This document shows, one piece after another, positions 1-8,281 of a DNA stretch of 43,346 nt. This DNA comes from JAAYHV01 sp964400515 (GTDB lineage Bacteria; Bacillota; Clostridia; Peptostreptococcales; Anaerovoracaceae): assembly GCA_964400515.1 (NCBI GenBank), contig CAYNTJ010000012.1, positions 1 to 43,346 on the forward strand. Reading direction: 5' to 3'. Made by a program: the position numbers and the translations under genes. The notes under the pieces were generated by a model. The model saw only the letters and a list, made by a program, of their open reading frames with translations, had not been told where the DNA came from and did no database searches. Position 1 is the first letter of the stretch. Every line of letters begins with the position of its first letter.

Positions 1-2
1 TA

Positions 3-122
3 TCAATCTTCTATGGTTTCACAGGAATCACTATGGAAAAGATGACTGATGAACAATATGAAAGAATCTTAGAAGAGAGACAGAAAGAAGCTGAAGAAGC
101 TGCAAAAGCATTAGAGGCATAA
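3..122 (+). CDS. C-terminal end of an unidentified protein (5' truncated)
   Basis: An open frame runs from the window edge to a TAA at 120-122, giving 39 residues. The first residues are fairly hydrophobic (SIFYGFTGIT) and are followed by a charged, probably helical tail rich in Glu, Lys and Ala (MTDEQYERILEERQKEAEEA). A short hydrophobic stretch followed by a charged helix is common at the C-terminus of secondary transporters, but I cannot assign a family from this fragment. A strong terminator 6 bases after the stop supports this as a real gene end. The start and the rest of the gene lie outside the window. Confidence 0.6.
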   Translation, partial: SIFYGFTGITMEKMTDEQYERILEERQKEAEEAAKALEA

Positions 123-126
123 AAAA

Positions 127-166
127 TACCCACCGGGAAAATTTTCTCGGTGGGTTTCCTTTTTTA
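127..166. terminator. Bidirectional rho-independent terminator
   Basis: ACCCACCG (128-135) pairs with CGGTGGGT (148-155), and the inner GAAAATTTTC extends the stem through a G-T pair. A T-rich run follows on the plus strand and an A-run precedes it, so the hairpin can end transcription from both the truncated plus-strand gene and the convergent lipoprotein gene. Confidence 0.85.
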
Positions 167-487
167 AGGAATAATCATTTCTCCGTCGGCTATTACCATT
201 GCCCTTTCTTCACCGGATTCTAAAACAAAGGAAACCAGATAAACCGAATCATAAGAATCCAAATCACTGTCCATATCGTGATTTAAAAGTATCATAGCAG
301 CCATCATTCTGTGACTTTCATTCATACTTCCGCTGTATTTTTCGATTTCGGAATCAGTTATAACATCGCCATATTCTTCAGTCCATGCTTCCTTAGCATC
401 ATCTAGTAATTCCCCCTTGTTTCCGCAACCCACAAAGGAAAACAATAGAGCAAAGGATAATAAAATTATAAGTCCTTTCTTAAACAT
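164..487 (-). CDS. Small predicted lipoprotein, function unknown
   Basis: This 107-residue protein has a clear lipoprotein signal: a positively charged start (MFKK), a hydrophobic stretch at residues 5-19 and a lipobox ending FVGC with the acylated Cys at residue 21. The mature part is about 87 residues, acidic, and I do not recognise its family. An AGGAGG ribosome binding site lies 6 bases before the ATG at 487. It should be anchored on the outer face of the cytoplasmic membrane. It converges on the truncated gene at the window start and shares its terminator. The next gene upstream (539-907) is on the same strand, about 50 bases away. Confidence 0.8.
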   Translation of the reverse strand: MFKKGLIILLSFALLFSFVGCGNKGELLDDAKEAWTEEYGDVITDSEIEKYSGSMNESHRMMAAMILLNHDMDSDLDSYDSVYLVSFVLESGEERAMVIADGEMIIP

Positions 488-538
488 AATAGTCCTCCTA
501 ATTGTTTTATTTTTTTAATTATATATTATGAATAATAT

Positions 539-907
539 TTAGTCCATATGTGTATTTAATATATTTTCCAATATTTTTAAATATTCGTTCCAGGTTTCAA
601 AGCCAAATCTCTTTGAGAGATGCTCATAATCCTTTTGATCTATAGGATGCTTGTGTAGCTGTTTTCTAAGGTCATTTATCCTAAATATCATATTCTCCAA
701 ATCCTTTACCGTGTTTAATATGAGGGCATCGGAATATTCCAAAATATCTATATCAAATTCAGTTACTTCATCCAAATGGTATTTGTATCTTGTGATATTA
801 ATGATTTCCAAAAGCTTGTTATAGTGGATATCATCTTCTATAAGCTCTTCATCTTTTTCATCCATTTCATTCGTAGTAATAGATTCGCTGGCAGGGGTTT
901 TATTCAT
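539..907 (-). CDS. Hypothetical protein, acidic N-terminus with helical C-terminus
   Basis: I do not recognise this protein. The frame is open to 952, but the start at 907 is preferred: it begins MNKTPASES and has AAGGAG 6 bases upstream, while the upstream start has none. That gives 122 residues. Residues 10-30 are very acidic (NEMDEKDEELIEDD). The rest looks helical, with a Leu/Ile heptad-like middle and a C-terminal segment YEHLSKRFGFETWNEYL. There is no signal peptide or membrane segment, so it is probably cytoplasmic. It is divergent from the fatty-acid operon, but nothing else ties it to lipid synthesis. Confidence 0.7.
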   Translation of the reverse strand: MNKTPASESITTNEMDEKDEELIEDDIHYNKLLEIINITRYKYHLDEVTEFDIDILEYSDALILNTVKDLENMIFRINDLRKQLHKHPIDQKDYEHLSKRFGFETWNEYLKILENILNTHMD

Positions 908-961
908 ATCGGCTCCTTTCTTTGAATTAAATACTAATCTTCTTATTAACATTATATCACC

Positions 962-973
962 ATATCATGATAT
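962..973. promoter_or_regulatory. Perfect 12-bp palindrome ATATCATGATAT in a divergent intergenic region
   Basis: The palindrome sits between the divergent gene at 907 and the fabH promoter, 10 bases upstream of the -35 box. It could be an operator or simply AT-rich sequence. It is unlike the FabT palindromes further downstream. Confidence 0.3.
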
Positions 974-983
974 TAAAAAGTGT

Positions 984-1012
984 TTGACAACAGCTTTATG
1001 ATATAGTATACT
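984..1012 (+). promoter_or_regulatory. Sigma-A promoter of the fatty-acid synthesis operon
   Basis: TTGACA (984-989) and TATACT (1007-1012) are separated by exactly 17 bases, so 11 of 12 positions match consensus. Transcription should begin near 1019, inside the first FabT-type palindrome, about 45 bases before the fabH start. Confidence 0.88.
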
Positions 1013-1024
1013 TTGAAAGTCAAA
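1012..1024. promoter_or_regulatory. Candidate FabT operator 1
   Basis: TTTGA-AAG-TCAAA is an inverted repeat that touches the -10 box and covers the expected transcription start. The arms match the outer part of the known pneumococcal FabT site (TTTGATTATCAAA), while the middle differs. A repressor bound here would block RNA polymerase. Confidence 0.7.
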
Positions 1025-1032
1025 ATATTTAC

Positions 1033-1045
1033 TTTGATAATCAAA
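1033..1045. promoter_or_regulatory. Candidate FabT operator 2 (exact core)
   Basis: TTTGATAATCAAA is the exact reverse complement of the FabT core TTTGATTATCAAA known from streptococci. Its centre is 21 bp, two helical turns, from that of operator 1, so two repressor dimers could bind the same face of the DNA. It lies in the leader just before the fabH ribosome binding site. Confidence 0.78.
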
Positions 1046-1063
1046 ATAAATGGAGAAGAAATA

Positions 1064-2023
1064 ATGGTAGGGAAAATAATGGGCACAGGAAGCTATGTTC
1101 CCACTAAACTTTTAACTAATGATGATATAGCAAAAATGGTTGATACCAGTGATGAATGGATAACACTAAGAACCGGCATAAAAACAAGATACATCACTTT
1201 AGATGATACCACATCTTCTATGGCAATTAAGGCTTCAAGAGAGGCTGTTTTGGATTCACATATAGATCCAAGGGATATTGATATGATAATAGTTGCTACT
1301 TTAACCCCGGATGTTTTAGTCCCTAATGTAGCTTCTTATGTACAAGAAAGTATAGGTGCCGTTAATGCCCAGTGTATGGATGTAAATAGCGCATGTACAG
1401 GATTCTTATTGGGATATCAAATTGCCCAATCATATATAGAAAACGGAAGTGTAAAGAATGCTTTGATAGTAGGCTCGGAAAATCTATCAGCCATTACCAA
1501 CTTTGAAGATAGATCCAACTGCATTATATTTGGTGATGGTGCCGGGGCTTGTGTTTTATCTGCCACTGAAGGAAAAATATTTTCGGTCATGCATTCGGAT
1601 GGCAGAAGGGGTAAGGTTTTGGAGTGTGAATCCAGAACAAATAAGGACTGGCAAAAAAGGGAAGAAGAAAAACTCACATATATCAGGATGGAAGGACAGG
1701 AAGTTTTCAAATTTGCCACAAAAGAGGTTCCTAAAGTCATTAATGAGGTTTTAAGCAAGGCGAATAGTAATGTGGAGGAAATAGACTATATTATACTGCA
1801 TCAGGCGAATCAAAGAATAATAGACTATATTATAAAAAGGCTTGATGTGGATGAGAAAAAGGTTCCCAGCAATATTGCCAGATATGGAAATACATCCTCT
1901 GCCAGCATACCCATATTGATTGATGAGATGAATAAAGAAAAAAGATTTAAGGACGGCCAAAAGATAGTGATTGCCGGTTTTGGCGGTGGGTTATCATGGG
2001 GCGCATCATATATTGAAATATAA
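1064..2023 (+). CDS. fabH: 3-oxoacyl-ACP synthase III (FabH)
   Basis: FabH condenses acetyl-CoA (or branched primers) with malonyl-ACP to start type II fatty-acid synthesis in the cytoplasm. The 319-residue length is normal for the family. The Cys-His-Asn triad is visible: Cys111 in NSACTGF, His in ILHQANQR, and Asn in YGNTSSAS. The C-terminal glycine-rich GFGGGLSWG loop is also typical. A TTG codon at 1013 is in frame, but it lies at the transcription start and within the operator. The ATG at 1064, with GGAG 8 bases upstream, is therefore the start. It is the first gene of the fab operon, as in streptococci, and is probably controlled by FabT through the two palindromes upstream. Confidence 0.96.
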   Translation: MVGKIMGTGSYVPTKLLTNDDIAKMVDTSDEWITLRTGIKTRYITLDDTTSSMAIKASREAVLDSHIDPRDIDMIIVATLTPDVLVPNVASYVQESIGAVNAQCMDVNSACTGFLLGYQIAQSYIENGSVKNALIVGSENLSAITNFEDRSNCIIFGDGAGACVLSATEGKIFSVMHSDGRRGKVLECESRTNKDWQKREEEKLTYIRMEGQEVFKFATKEVPKVINEVLSKANSNVEEIDYIILHQANQRIIDYIIKRLDVDEKKVPSNIARYGNTSSASIPILIDEMNKEKRFKDGQKIVIAGFGGGLSWGASYIEI

Positions 2024-2042
2024 ATAAAAAGGAGATTTAAAA

Positions 2043-2273
2043 ATGAAAGAGAAAATGACTGAGTTAATTGTGGATGGATTGGGAGTTGAAGAAAGCCAAG
2101 TGACTTTGGAGGCTAGTTTTAAAGAAGATTTAGGTGCGGATTCATTGGATTTAGTTGAATTGGTAATGGCTTTTGAGGATGAGTTCGATGTGGAAATTCC
2201 CACGGAAGATTTGGAAAAAATACTTACAGTGGGAGATGCAATAAACTACATTAACAGCAAGAAAGAAGCTTAA
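2043..2273 (+). CDS. acpP: Acyl carrier protein
   Basis: This acidic 76-residue protein carries the growing acyl chain on a 4'-phosphopantetheine arm. The attachment site is Ser34 in the classic DSL motif (GADSLDLVEL). The four-helix pattern and the length match bacterial ACPs. AAGGAG stands 8 bases before the ATG. It lies between fabH and fabK, the same order as the streptococcal fab cluster, and stops one base before fabK. Acyl-ACP is the known co-repressor of FabT, so this product may also be the signal that closes the operon. No ACP synthase gene is present in the window. Confidence 0.97.
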   Translation: MKEKMTELIVDGLGVEESQVTLEASFKEDLGADSLDLVELVMAFEDEFDVEIPTEDLEKILTVGDAINYINSKKEA

Positions 2274-2274
2274 G

Positions 2275-3213
2275 ATGAAAACAAGAGTTACGGAATTATT
2301 AGATATTCAGTACCCGATAATACAAGGGGGCATGGCTTGGGTAGCTGACTATAATTTGGTTGCTGCAGTTTCCGAAGCCGGCGGACTGGGCATAATTGGA
2401 GCCGGAGCGGCTCCTACAGAATGGGTAAGGGAACAGATTAAAAGAGTAAGAGAAAAAACCGATAAGCCATTTGGTGTAAACATCATGCTTTTAAGTGAGT
2501 ATGCCGATGAAATAGCACAGTTGGTGGCAGAGGAAAAAGTTAATTTAGTCACCACAGGTGCCGGAAACCCTGAAAGATATATACCTTTATGGAAGAATAA
2601 CGGGGTTAAGGTTTTTCCGGTGGTGGCATCCTTGGGATTGGCAAAAAGAATGGCAAGAGTGGGTTGTGACGGCCTTATTGTAGAAGGAACGGAAGCAGGA
2701 GGTCATATAGGGGATTTAACAACTATGATTTTAGTTCCGGAAATAGCAAGCAGCTTTGAAATACCCGTTATAGCGGCGGGAGGCATTTGCGACGGCAGGG
2801 GGTTGGCTGCAGCTATTATGCTGGGAGCAGAGGCTGTACAAATGGGTACCAGATTTGTTGCCACCATAGAAGCTAATGTGCATGAAAACTACAAACAGGT
2901 CATTATAAAAGCTAAGGACATAGATTCAAAAGTAACGGGAAGAAGCACAGGCCATCCTGTAAGGACTATAAGAAATGCACAGACTCTTGAGTATATAAAG
3001 CTTGAACAAAAGGGTACCGGTTTTGAAGAATTGGAAAAACTCACAGAAGGCGGTTTAAGAAGAGCGGTCTTAGAAGGAGATGTAAAAACCGGTAGCGTTA
3101 TGGCAGGTCAAATAGCCGGCTTGATAAAAGATATTCCTTCTGTTGATTATGTCATTAAAAGCATAGTACAAGAAGCCAAGGGTATTATTAAGGAGAGTCA
3201 AAAGTATGTCTAA
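2275..3213 (+). CDS. fabK: FMN-dependent enoyl-ACP reductase II (FabK)
   Basis: FabK reduces trans-2-enoyl-ACP in the last step of each elongation cycle using FMN and NAD(P)H. The 312-residue TIM-barrel protein starts RVTELLDIQYPIIQGGMAWV and contains GTEAGGHIGD, the region with the conserved active-site His, and the phosphate-binding IAAGGICDGRG. It belongs to the nitronate monooxygenase-like superfamily, but its place inside the fab operon identifies it as FabK. No FabI is seen, so this is probably the enoyl reductase of the organism, a trait linked to resistance to triclosan-type inhibitors. It starts one base after acpP and overlaps fabD by 8 bases. Confidence 0.95.
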   Translation: MKTRVTELLDIQYPIIQGGMAWVADYNLVAAVSEAGGLGIIGAGAAPTEWVREQIKRVREKTDKPFGVNIMLLSEYADEIAQLVAEEKVNLVTTGAGNPERYIPLWKNNGVKVFPVVASLGLAKRMARVGCDGLIVEGTEAGGHIGDLTTMILVPEIASSFEIPVIAAGGICDGRGLAAAIMLGAEAVQMGTRFVATIEANVHENYKQVIIKAKDIDSKVTGRSTGHPVRTIRNAQTLEYIKLEQKGTGFEELEKLTEGGLRRAVLEGDVKTGSVMAGQIAGLIKDIPSVDYVIKSIVQEAKGIIKESQKYV

Positions 3214-4117
3214 AATTGCATTTGTTTATCCCGGTCAAGGGGCACAAAAAAAGGATATGGGTAAGGATTTTTTTGAAGCCGGTATCGCCTTTGATGTGGC
3301 AAGTGAATACTTGGGTATAGATATTAAAAATGAAATAATAACAGGCTCTGATAGGTTAAATCAAACCAGATATACCCAAGCTGCCATCCTAGCGGTGGAA
3401 ATAGCCATAACTGATGAAATTATTAAATTAGGTATCAAGCCTGATATGACAGCGGGCCTGAGCCTTGGTGAATATGCTGCTATTTATGCAGCCGGGGGGA
3501 TTGAACTTGGTGATGCCTTAAAAGTGACTGCAGAAAGAGGACGATTGATGGAAGAAGCGGTACCAAGTGGGGTTGGTGCCATGACTGCAGTCCTTGGGCT
3601 AACCAAGGAGGAAGTTGATGAAGCTATTAGTAATATAGATGATATTTGGATAGCTAACTACAATACAAATACCCAGATTATTATAACCGGTAAAAAAGAA
3701 AAAATGAAAGAAGCTATACTTGAATTAAAAGCTAAAGGCTCAAAAATATGTAAAGAATTAAATGTTTCAGGGCCTTTTCATTCCCCCCTATTGGACCGGG
3801 CAGGGTTTCTCTTAAAGGATAGTCTAGATGAAATAAACTTTAAACAATTAAGAATACCATATGTTAGTAATGTGACAGCTGAGCCGGTATTTAACAAAGA
3901 AGAAATCAGTAGATTATTAATGTTACAGGTTAGTAATTCAGTTAAATGGGAACAGTCTGTTCAATTTATGATTTCCCAAGGTGTTGATACATTTATAGAA
4001 ATCGGACCATCTAAGACCCTGACAAATATGATTAAAAAGATTAAAAAAGATGTGTTGCTTATAAATGTTGAGACAAAGGAAGACCTGAAAGATTTGAGAG
4101 GTAAGATTAATGTTTAA
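3206..4117 (+). CDS. fabD: Malonyl-CoA:ACP transacylase (FabD)
   Basis: FabD moves the malonyl group from CoA to ACP, supplying the two-carbon unit for elongation. The 303-residue protein starts with the family hallmark FVYPGQGAQ. The nucleophile is Ser86 in GLSLGEY, where Leu replaces the usual His of GHSxG, a change common in clostridial FabD. The partner His192 is in GPFHSPLL. It overlaps fabK by 8 bases at its start and fabG by 8 bases at its end, so translation is probably coupled along the operon. Confidence 0.95.
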   Translation: MSKIAFVYPGQGAQKKDMGKDFFEAGIAFDVASEYLGIDIKNEIITGSDRLNQTRYTQAAILAVEIAITDEIIKLGIKPDMTAGLSLGEYAAIYAAGGIELGDALKVTAERGRLMEEAVPSGVGAMTAVLGLTKEEVDEAISNIDDIWIANYNTNTQIIITGKKEKMKEAILELKAKGSKICKELNVSGPFHSPLLDRAGFLLKDSLDEINFKQLRIPYVSNVTAEPVFNKEEISRLLMLQVSNSVKWEQSVQFMISQGVDTFIEIGPSKTLTNMIKKIKKDVLLINVETKEDLKDLRGKINV

Positions 4118-4850
4118 AGAAAAAGTGGCTTTAGTAACAGGAGCATCCAGGGGTATTGGAAGGGCAATAGCTGTAAAATTAGCAGAAAACGGGGCCATAG
4201 TGGTGGTTAATTTTTCTGGTAATCAGCAGGCTGCCAAGGAAACAGCAGATATGATAAAAGCCAAGGGTGGTACAGCATACATGAAAAAAGCAGATGTTTC
4301 AAACACAGAAGAATGCAAGCAGATGATTGATGAAATAGTCAAGGAATTGGGCAGAATAGATGTATTGATAAACAATGCGGGTATTACCAAGGATAACTTA
4401 ATATTAAGGATGTCTGAAGAGGATTTTGACAGTGTGATATCTGTTAATTTAAAGGGGACATTCAATTGCATAAAGTTTGCATCAAAATATATGATGAAAA
4501 ACAAAAGTGGCAATATTCTAAATATATCATCGGTTGTAGGTATTATGGGAAACGCCGGGCAAGTTAATTATGCTGCTTCAAAAGCAGGGGTTATAGCCAT
4601 TACCAAATCCGCAGCCAAGGAGTTGTGTTCCAGAAATATTAGGGTAAATGCCATTGCTCCCGGATTTATAGTTAGTGATATGACGGAAAAATTATCCGAA
4701 GAAATAAAGGAAGAAGGAATTAAGCAAATCCCATTAGGGAGATTTGGTATGGCCGAGGAAGTGGCCGATTTAGCTGTATTTTTAACCAGGGAGCATTCAA
4801 GTTATATTACGGGACAAGTGGTAAACATTGATGGCGGACTTATTATGTAA
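4110..4850 (+). CDS. fabG: 3-oxoacyl-ACP reductase (FabG)
   Basis: FabG is an NADPH-dependent short-chain dehydrogenase that reduces beta-ketoacyl-ACP. The 246-residue length is standard. Visible motifs are the cofactor loop TGASRGIGRA near the N-terminus, NNAG (residues about 88-91), the catalytic Ser in NISSVVG, and YAASK with the Tyr and Lys. The C-terminus YITGQVVNIDGG is typical. The gene overlaps fabD by 8 bases and is followed 12 bases later by fabF. Confidence 0.96.
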   Translation: MFKEKVALVTGASRGIGRAIAVKLAENGAIVVVNFSGNQQAAKETADMIKAKGGTAYMKKADVSNTEECKQMIDEIVKELGRIDVLINNAGITKDNLILRMSEEDFDSVISVNLKGTFNCIKFASKYMMKNKSGNILNISSVVGIMGNAGQVNYAASKAGVIAITKSAAKELCSRNIRVNAIAPGFIVSDMTEKLSEEIKEEGIKQIPLGRFGMAEEVADLAVFLTREHSSYITGQVVNIDGGLIM

Positions 4851-4862
4851 GAGGTAAAGAGA

Positions 4863-6098
4863 ATGAATAGAAGAGTCGTAATAACAGGATTAGGAGCAGT
4901 AACACCCATTGGTAATAACATTAAGGAATTTTGGAATGGCTTAAAAGAAGGCACGGTGGGAATAGATAGAATCACAAAGTTCGATACAGAAAACTTTGAA
5001 GTTAAGCTGGCGGGAGAATTAAAGAACTTCAATCCTTTGGATTATTTGGATTTTAGAGATGCCAAAAGAATGGAAGACTTCTGTAAATATGCTGTAGTTG
5101 CAGCAGAAGAAGCCATAAAGGATTCCGGAATTGATATACAAAATGAAGATCCGTACAGAGCAGGCTGTATAGTAGGCTCCGGAGTAGGGTCAATGCAGAG
5201 AATGAGAGCAGAGCATCTTAACCTTATTAACAAAGGCCCAAGCAGAGTGAAACCATTGTTCATTCCTATGATGATTTCTAATATGGCAGCGGGGAATGTA
5301 TCAATAAAATTTGGATTAAAGGGAAAATGCACCAATGTTGTAACCGCTTGTGCCACAGGAACCCATTGTATAGGTGATGCGTTTAGAGCGATAAAATATG
5401 ACGATGCGGATATCATGATAGCAGGGGGGACGGAGAGCACAATAGATCCACTGGGAATTGCAGGTTTCTCCAGCATGACGGCATTATCCACATCGGAAGA
5501 CAGATTAAAAGCATCTATTCCCTTTGACAAAGACAGAACGGGATTTGTATTGGGAGAAGGTGCCGGTATTATAGTATTAGAAGAACTAAATCATGCTAAA
5601 AAAAGAAATGCAAAGATATACGGAGAAGTGCTGGGATATGGAGCTACTTCTGATGCTTATCACATAACTTCTCCTTCGGAAACTGGAGAAGGGGCAGCTA
5701 TGGCAATGAATATTGCCATAAGAGAAGGCGGGATATCAAAGGAACAAATCGAATATATCAATGCCCATGGGACATCCACAAAGCTTAATGATAAGTTTGA
5801 AGCAGCAGCTATAAATGCTGTTTTTGGCAAGGATTCAAAGGTTATAGTTAATTCAACTAAGTCAATGACAGGTCATATGCTGGGGGCCGCTGGAGCCGTT
5901 GAATTTATTGTTTGTGCTAAGGCTATCGAGGAAGGATATATTCATAAGACGGCAGGAACTACATCTATTGATGATGAATGTGCGGTTAATGTGCAAATAC
6001 AAAAGGGCATAGACATGAATGTTAATTATGCCATAAGCAATTCCCTTGGCTTTGGTGGGCATAATGCATCGTTGCTTATGGGTAGATATGAGGATTAA
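4863..6098 (+). CDS. fabF: 3-oxoacyl-ACP synthase II (FabF)
   Basis: FabF carries out the chain-elongating condensation of acyl-ACP with malonyl-ACP. The 411-residue length fits. The Cys-His-His triad is complete: Cys163 in TACATGTHC, His302 in NAHGTSTKLND and His338 in SMTGHMLGAAG. The start RRVVITGLGAVTPIGN is a family signature. No FabB-type gene is seen, so FabF probably performs all elongation here. The next gene, accB, begins 2 bases after its stop. Confidence 0.97.
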   Translation: MNRRVVITGLGAVTPIGNNIKEFWNGLKEGTVGIDRITKFDTENFEVKLAGELKNFNPLDYLDFRDAKRMEDFCKYAVVAAEEAIKDSGIDIQNEDPYRAGCIVGSGVGSMQRMRAEHLNLINKGPSRVKPLFIPMMISNMAAGNVSIKFGLKGKCTNVVTACATGTHCIGDAFRAIKYDDADIMIAGGTESTIDPLGIAGFSSMTALSTSEDRLKASIPFDKDRTGFVLGEGAGIIVLEELNHAKKRNAKIYGEVLGYGATSDAYHITSPSETGEGAAMAMNIAIREGGISKEQIEYINAHGTSTKLNDKFEAAAINAVFGKDSKVIVNSTKSMTGHMLGAAGAVEFIVCAKAIEEGYIHKTAGTTSIDDECAVNVQIQKGIDMNVNYAISNSLGFGGHNASLLMGRYED

Positions 6099-6100
6099 TT

Positions 6101-6505
6101 ATGAAGGTTGATAATATTTATGAATTAATAAAAGAGGTTTCTAAGCTTGGAGTTTCTTCATTTGAATATGAAGAAGATGGCTCTAGGATAGCAATTAAGT
6201 TTTGTGATGGCAATGAACCGTCAGAAGCTACAGAAGCTGTTTTAAAGGACGTTAAAAAAACAGAACATGAAAAGAAATATATTATTTCTCCAATTGTGGG
6301 TACATTTTATGCCTCAAGTACCGAGGGGGGAGAGCCCCACGTAAAAAGGGGTGACAGGATAAAAAAGGGAGATGTGGTTGCAATAATTGAAGCCATGAAG
6401 CTTATGAATGAACTAAAAAGCGAATATGATGGTGAAATTGTTGATGTGCTGGTGGAAAACGGTGATGCGGTAGAATATGGTCAGCCGTTGTTTGAAATAG
6501 TTTAG
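6101..6505 (+). CDS. accB: Biotin carboxyl carrier protein of acetyl-CoA carboxylase
   Basis: AccB carries the carboxybiotin between the AccC and AccD/AccA half-reactions of acetyl-CoA carboxylase. This 134-residue protein is slightly shorter than the E. coli form (156). The biotinyl domain occupies about residues 62-134, with the biotinylated Lys100 in EAMKLMNE. The N-terminal 40 residues form a helical region (IYELIKEVSKL) and a short acidic, Thr/Glu-containing linker joins the two parts. It sits 2 bases after fabF and 8 bases before fabZ. Confidence 0.96.
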   Translation: MKVDNIYELIKEVSKLGVSSFEYEEDGSRIAIKFCDGNEPSEATEAVLKDVKKTEHEKKYIISPIVGTFYASSTEGGEPHVKRGDRIKKGDVVAIIEAMKLMNELKSEYDGEIVDVLVENGDAVEYGQPLFEIV

Positions 6506-6513
6506 GAGAGTAT

Positions 6514-6948
6514 ATGCTTACAATAAAAGAAATAGAGAACATTATTCCCCATAGGCATCCCTTTTTGCTGGTGGATTATATTTCCGATTTTACCCCCGGA
6601 GAGTATGCCATAGGCTATAAGGCGGTGACATTTAAGGAAGAATATTTTCGGGGACACTTCCCGGACGAACCGGTTATGCCCGGGGTTTTGATTGTTGAAG
6701 CCCTGGCACAAGTGGGAGCAGTGGCCACATTATCAAAGGATAAAAACAAAGGCAGAACTGCATATTTTGCCGGGATAGATAAGTGCAAGTTTAAAAAGAA
6801 GGTAATACCAGGAGATATATTAAAGCTGGAAACAAGAATAATAAGGGTTAAAGGCCCTGTGGGAATAGGGGAAGCTGTGGCGAGTGTAAACGGAGATGTT
6901 TGTTGTACCTGCGAGCTTAAATTCATATTGGGGAATAGTAATGATTAA
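6514..6948 (+). CDS. fabZ: 3-hydroxyacyl-ACP dehydratase (FabZ)
   Basis: FabZ dehydrates beta-hydroxyacyl-ACP to the trans-2-enoyl product. The 144-residue hot-dog-fold protein shows the signature HRHPFLLVDYI and the catalytic His48 in RGHFPDEPVMPG, with Glu62 in VEALAQ. AGGAGAG lies about 6 bases upstream of the start. Its end overlaps accC by 8 bases. I see no FabA or FabM-like isomerase in the operon, so how unsaturated chains are made, if at all, is not answered here. In streptococci fabM lies upstream of fabT, and it is missing at this locus. Confidence 0.96.
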   Translation: MLTIKEIENIIPHRHPFLLVDYISDFTPGEYAIGYKAVTFKEEYFRGHFPDEPVMPGVLIVEALAQVGAVATLSKDKNKGRTAYFAGIDKCKFKKKVIPGDILKLETRIIRVKGPVGIGEAVASVNGDVCCTCELKFILGNSND

Positions 6949-8281
6949 AAAAGTATTAATAGCCAACAGAGGTGAAATTGCGGTTAGAATAATAAGAGCC
7001 CTTAGGGAACTTGGGATAGAATCGGTGGCAGTATATTCCACAGCTGATAAAATGGCACTTCACACTCAGCTTGCTGACGAAGCAATATGTATAGGACCTC
7101 CGTCGGCTTCTGAAAGCTATTTGAATATGGAAAGAATTATTAGTGCAATTATAGTAAGCGGAGCTGATGCAATACACCCGGGCTTTGGGTTTTTATCAGA
7201 AAACGCAGCCTTTGCAAAGCTTTGCGAGGATTGTAATATAACTTTTATTGGGCCCTCTCATAAGATAATTGACACCTTAGGTAATAAATCAAACGCAAAG
7301 GAAACCATGATGAAGGCAGGGGTCCCTGTTATATTGGGATCCAAGAATTCAATAACTAATATGGAAGAAGGTTTGGTTATTGCAGAAGAAATAGGTTTTC
7401 CCGTAATAATTAAGGCGGCATTAGGCGGAGGCGGTAAAGGCATGAGAGTAGCCTATAATGCCCAAGACTTTAAGGTATCATTTGACAATGCAAAAAAAGA
7501 ATCAAGACAAGCCTTTTCGGATGAAAGAATGTATATAGAAAAATTTATTCAAAATCCTAGGCATATTGAGTTTCAGATATTAGCAGATAAATATGGCAAC
7601 ACAATTCATTTGGGAGAAAGAGAATGTTCAATACAAAGGAATCACCAGAAATTATTGGAGGAGGCTCCTTCTGTGGCTATTTCCGACGAACTCAGAAAAG
7701 AGATGGGTGACATTGCTATAAAAGCTGCTAGGGCAAGTGATTATGAGAATGCGGGGACAATAGAATTTTTGCTGGATAAGGACAATCATTACTACTTCAT
7801 GGAGATGAATACCAGAATCCAAGTGGAACATCCCGTTACTGAGGCGGTTACCGGTATTGATATTATTAAAGAACAGATAAGCATTGCTGAAGGTAATGAG
7901 CTTAGATACAAGCAAGAGGATATTGAAATAAAAGGGCATGCCATTGAGTGCAGAGTTAATGCTGAGGATCCGGAAGAAAATTTCAGACCTTCTCCGGGCA
8001 AAATTTTAGAATTACATATGCCTGGGGGAAATGGTATAAGGGTTGACTCAGCGGTTTATCAAGGCGTAGAAATTTCACCCTATTATGATTCAATGATAGC
8101 TAAATTAATTGTTCATGGCAGTAACAGACAGGAAGCGATTAGAAAAATGGAGAGTGCCTTGGGTGAATTTGTGGTGACGGGAATAAAGACTAACATAAAT
8201 TTTCAAAATAGAATAATCAATGATACAAGGTTTTTAGAAGGCAATGTGGATATCAATTTCATTGATAAATTAGGTGAATGA
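6941..8281 (+). CDS. accC: Biotin carboxylase subunit of acetyl-CoA carboxylase
   Basis: AccC is the ATP-grasp enzyme that carboxylates the biotin on AccB. The 446-residue protein starts MIKKVLIANRGEIAVRIIRA. It contains the glycine-rich ATP loop KAALGGGGKGMR and the active-site block ERECSIQRNHQK. The metal/bicarbonate region MEMNTRIQVEHPVTE is also present. An upstream in-frame ATG at 6896 exists, but the start at 6941 matches the family N-terminus and has GGGG upstream. The gene overlaps fabZ by 8 bases and accDA by 4 bases (ATGA). Confidence 0.96.
   Translation: MIKKVLIANRGEIAVRIIRALRELGIESVAVYSTADKMALHTQLADEAICIGPPSASESYLNMERIISAIIVSGADAIHPGFGFLSENAAFAKLCEDCNITFIGPSHKIIDTLGNKSNAKETMMKAGVPVILGSKNSITNMEEGLVIAEEIGFPVIIKAALGGGGKGMRVAYNAQDFKVSFDNAKKESRQAFSDERMYIEKFIQNPRHIEFQILADKYGNTIHLGERECSIQRNHQKLLEEAPSVAISDELRKEMGDIAIKAARASDYENAGTIEFLLDKDNHYYFMEMNTRIQVEHPVTEAVTGIDIIKEQISIAEGNELRYKQEDIEIKGHAIECRVNAEDPEENFRPSPGKILELHMPGGNGIRVDSAVYQGVEISPYYDSMIAKLIVHGSNRQEAIRKMESALGEFVVTGIKTNINFQNRIINDTRFLEGNVDINFIDKLGE

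Noticed and set aside
1013..1063. In-frame TTG start that would lengthen FabH by 17 residues
   Set aside because: It lies at the transcription start and inside the operator, has no ribosome binding site, and the extra residues do not match FabH.
1417..1758. 113-codon open frame antisense to fabH
   Set aside because: It is a shadow of the real gene with no ribosome binding site or recognisable domain. Many similar antisense frames occur across the window and were left out.
5042..5530. 162-codon minus-strand frame opposite fabF
   Set aside because: Shadow of a conserved gene. It has no start signal and no plausible product.
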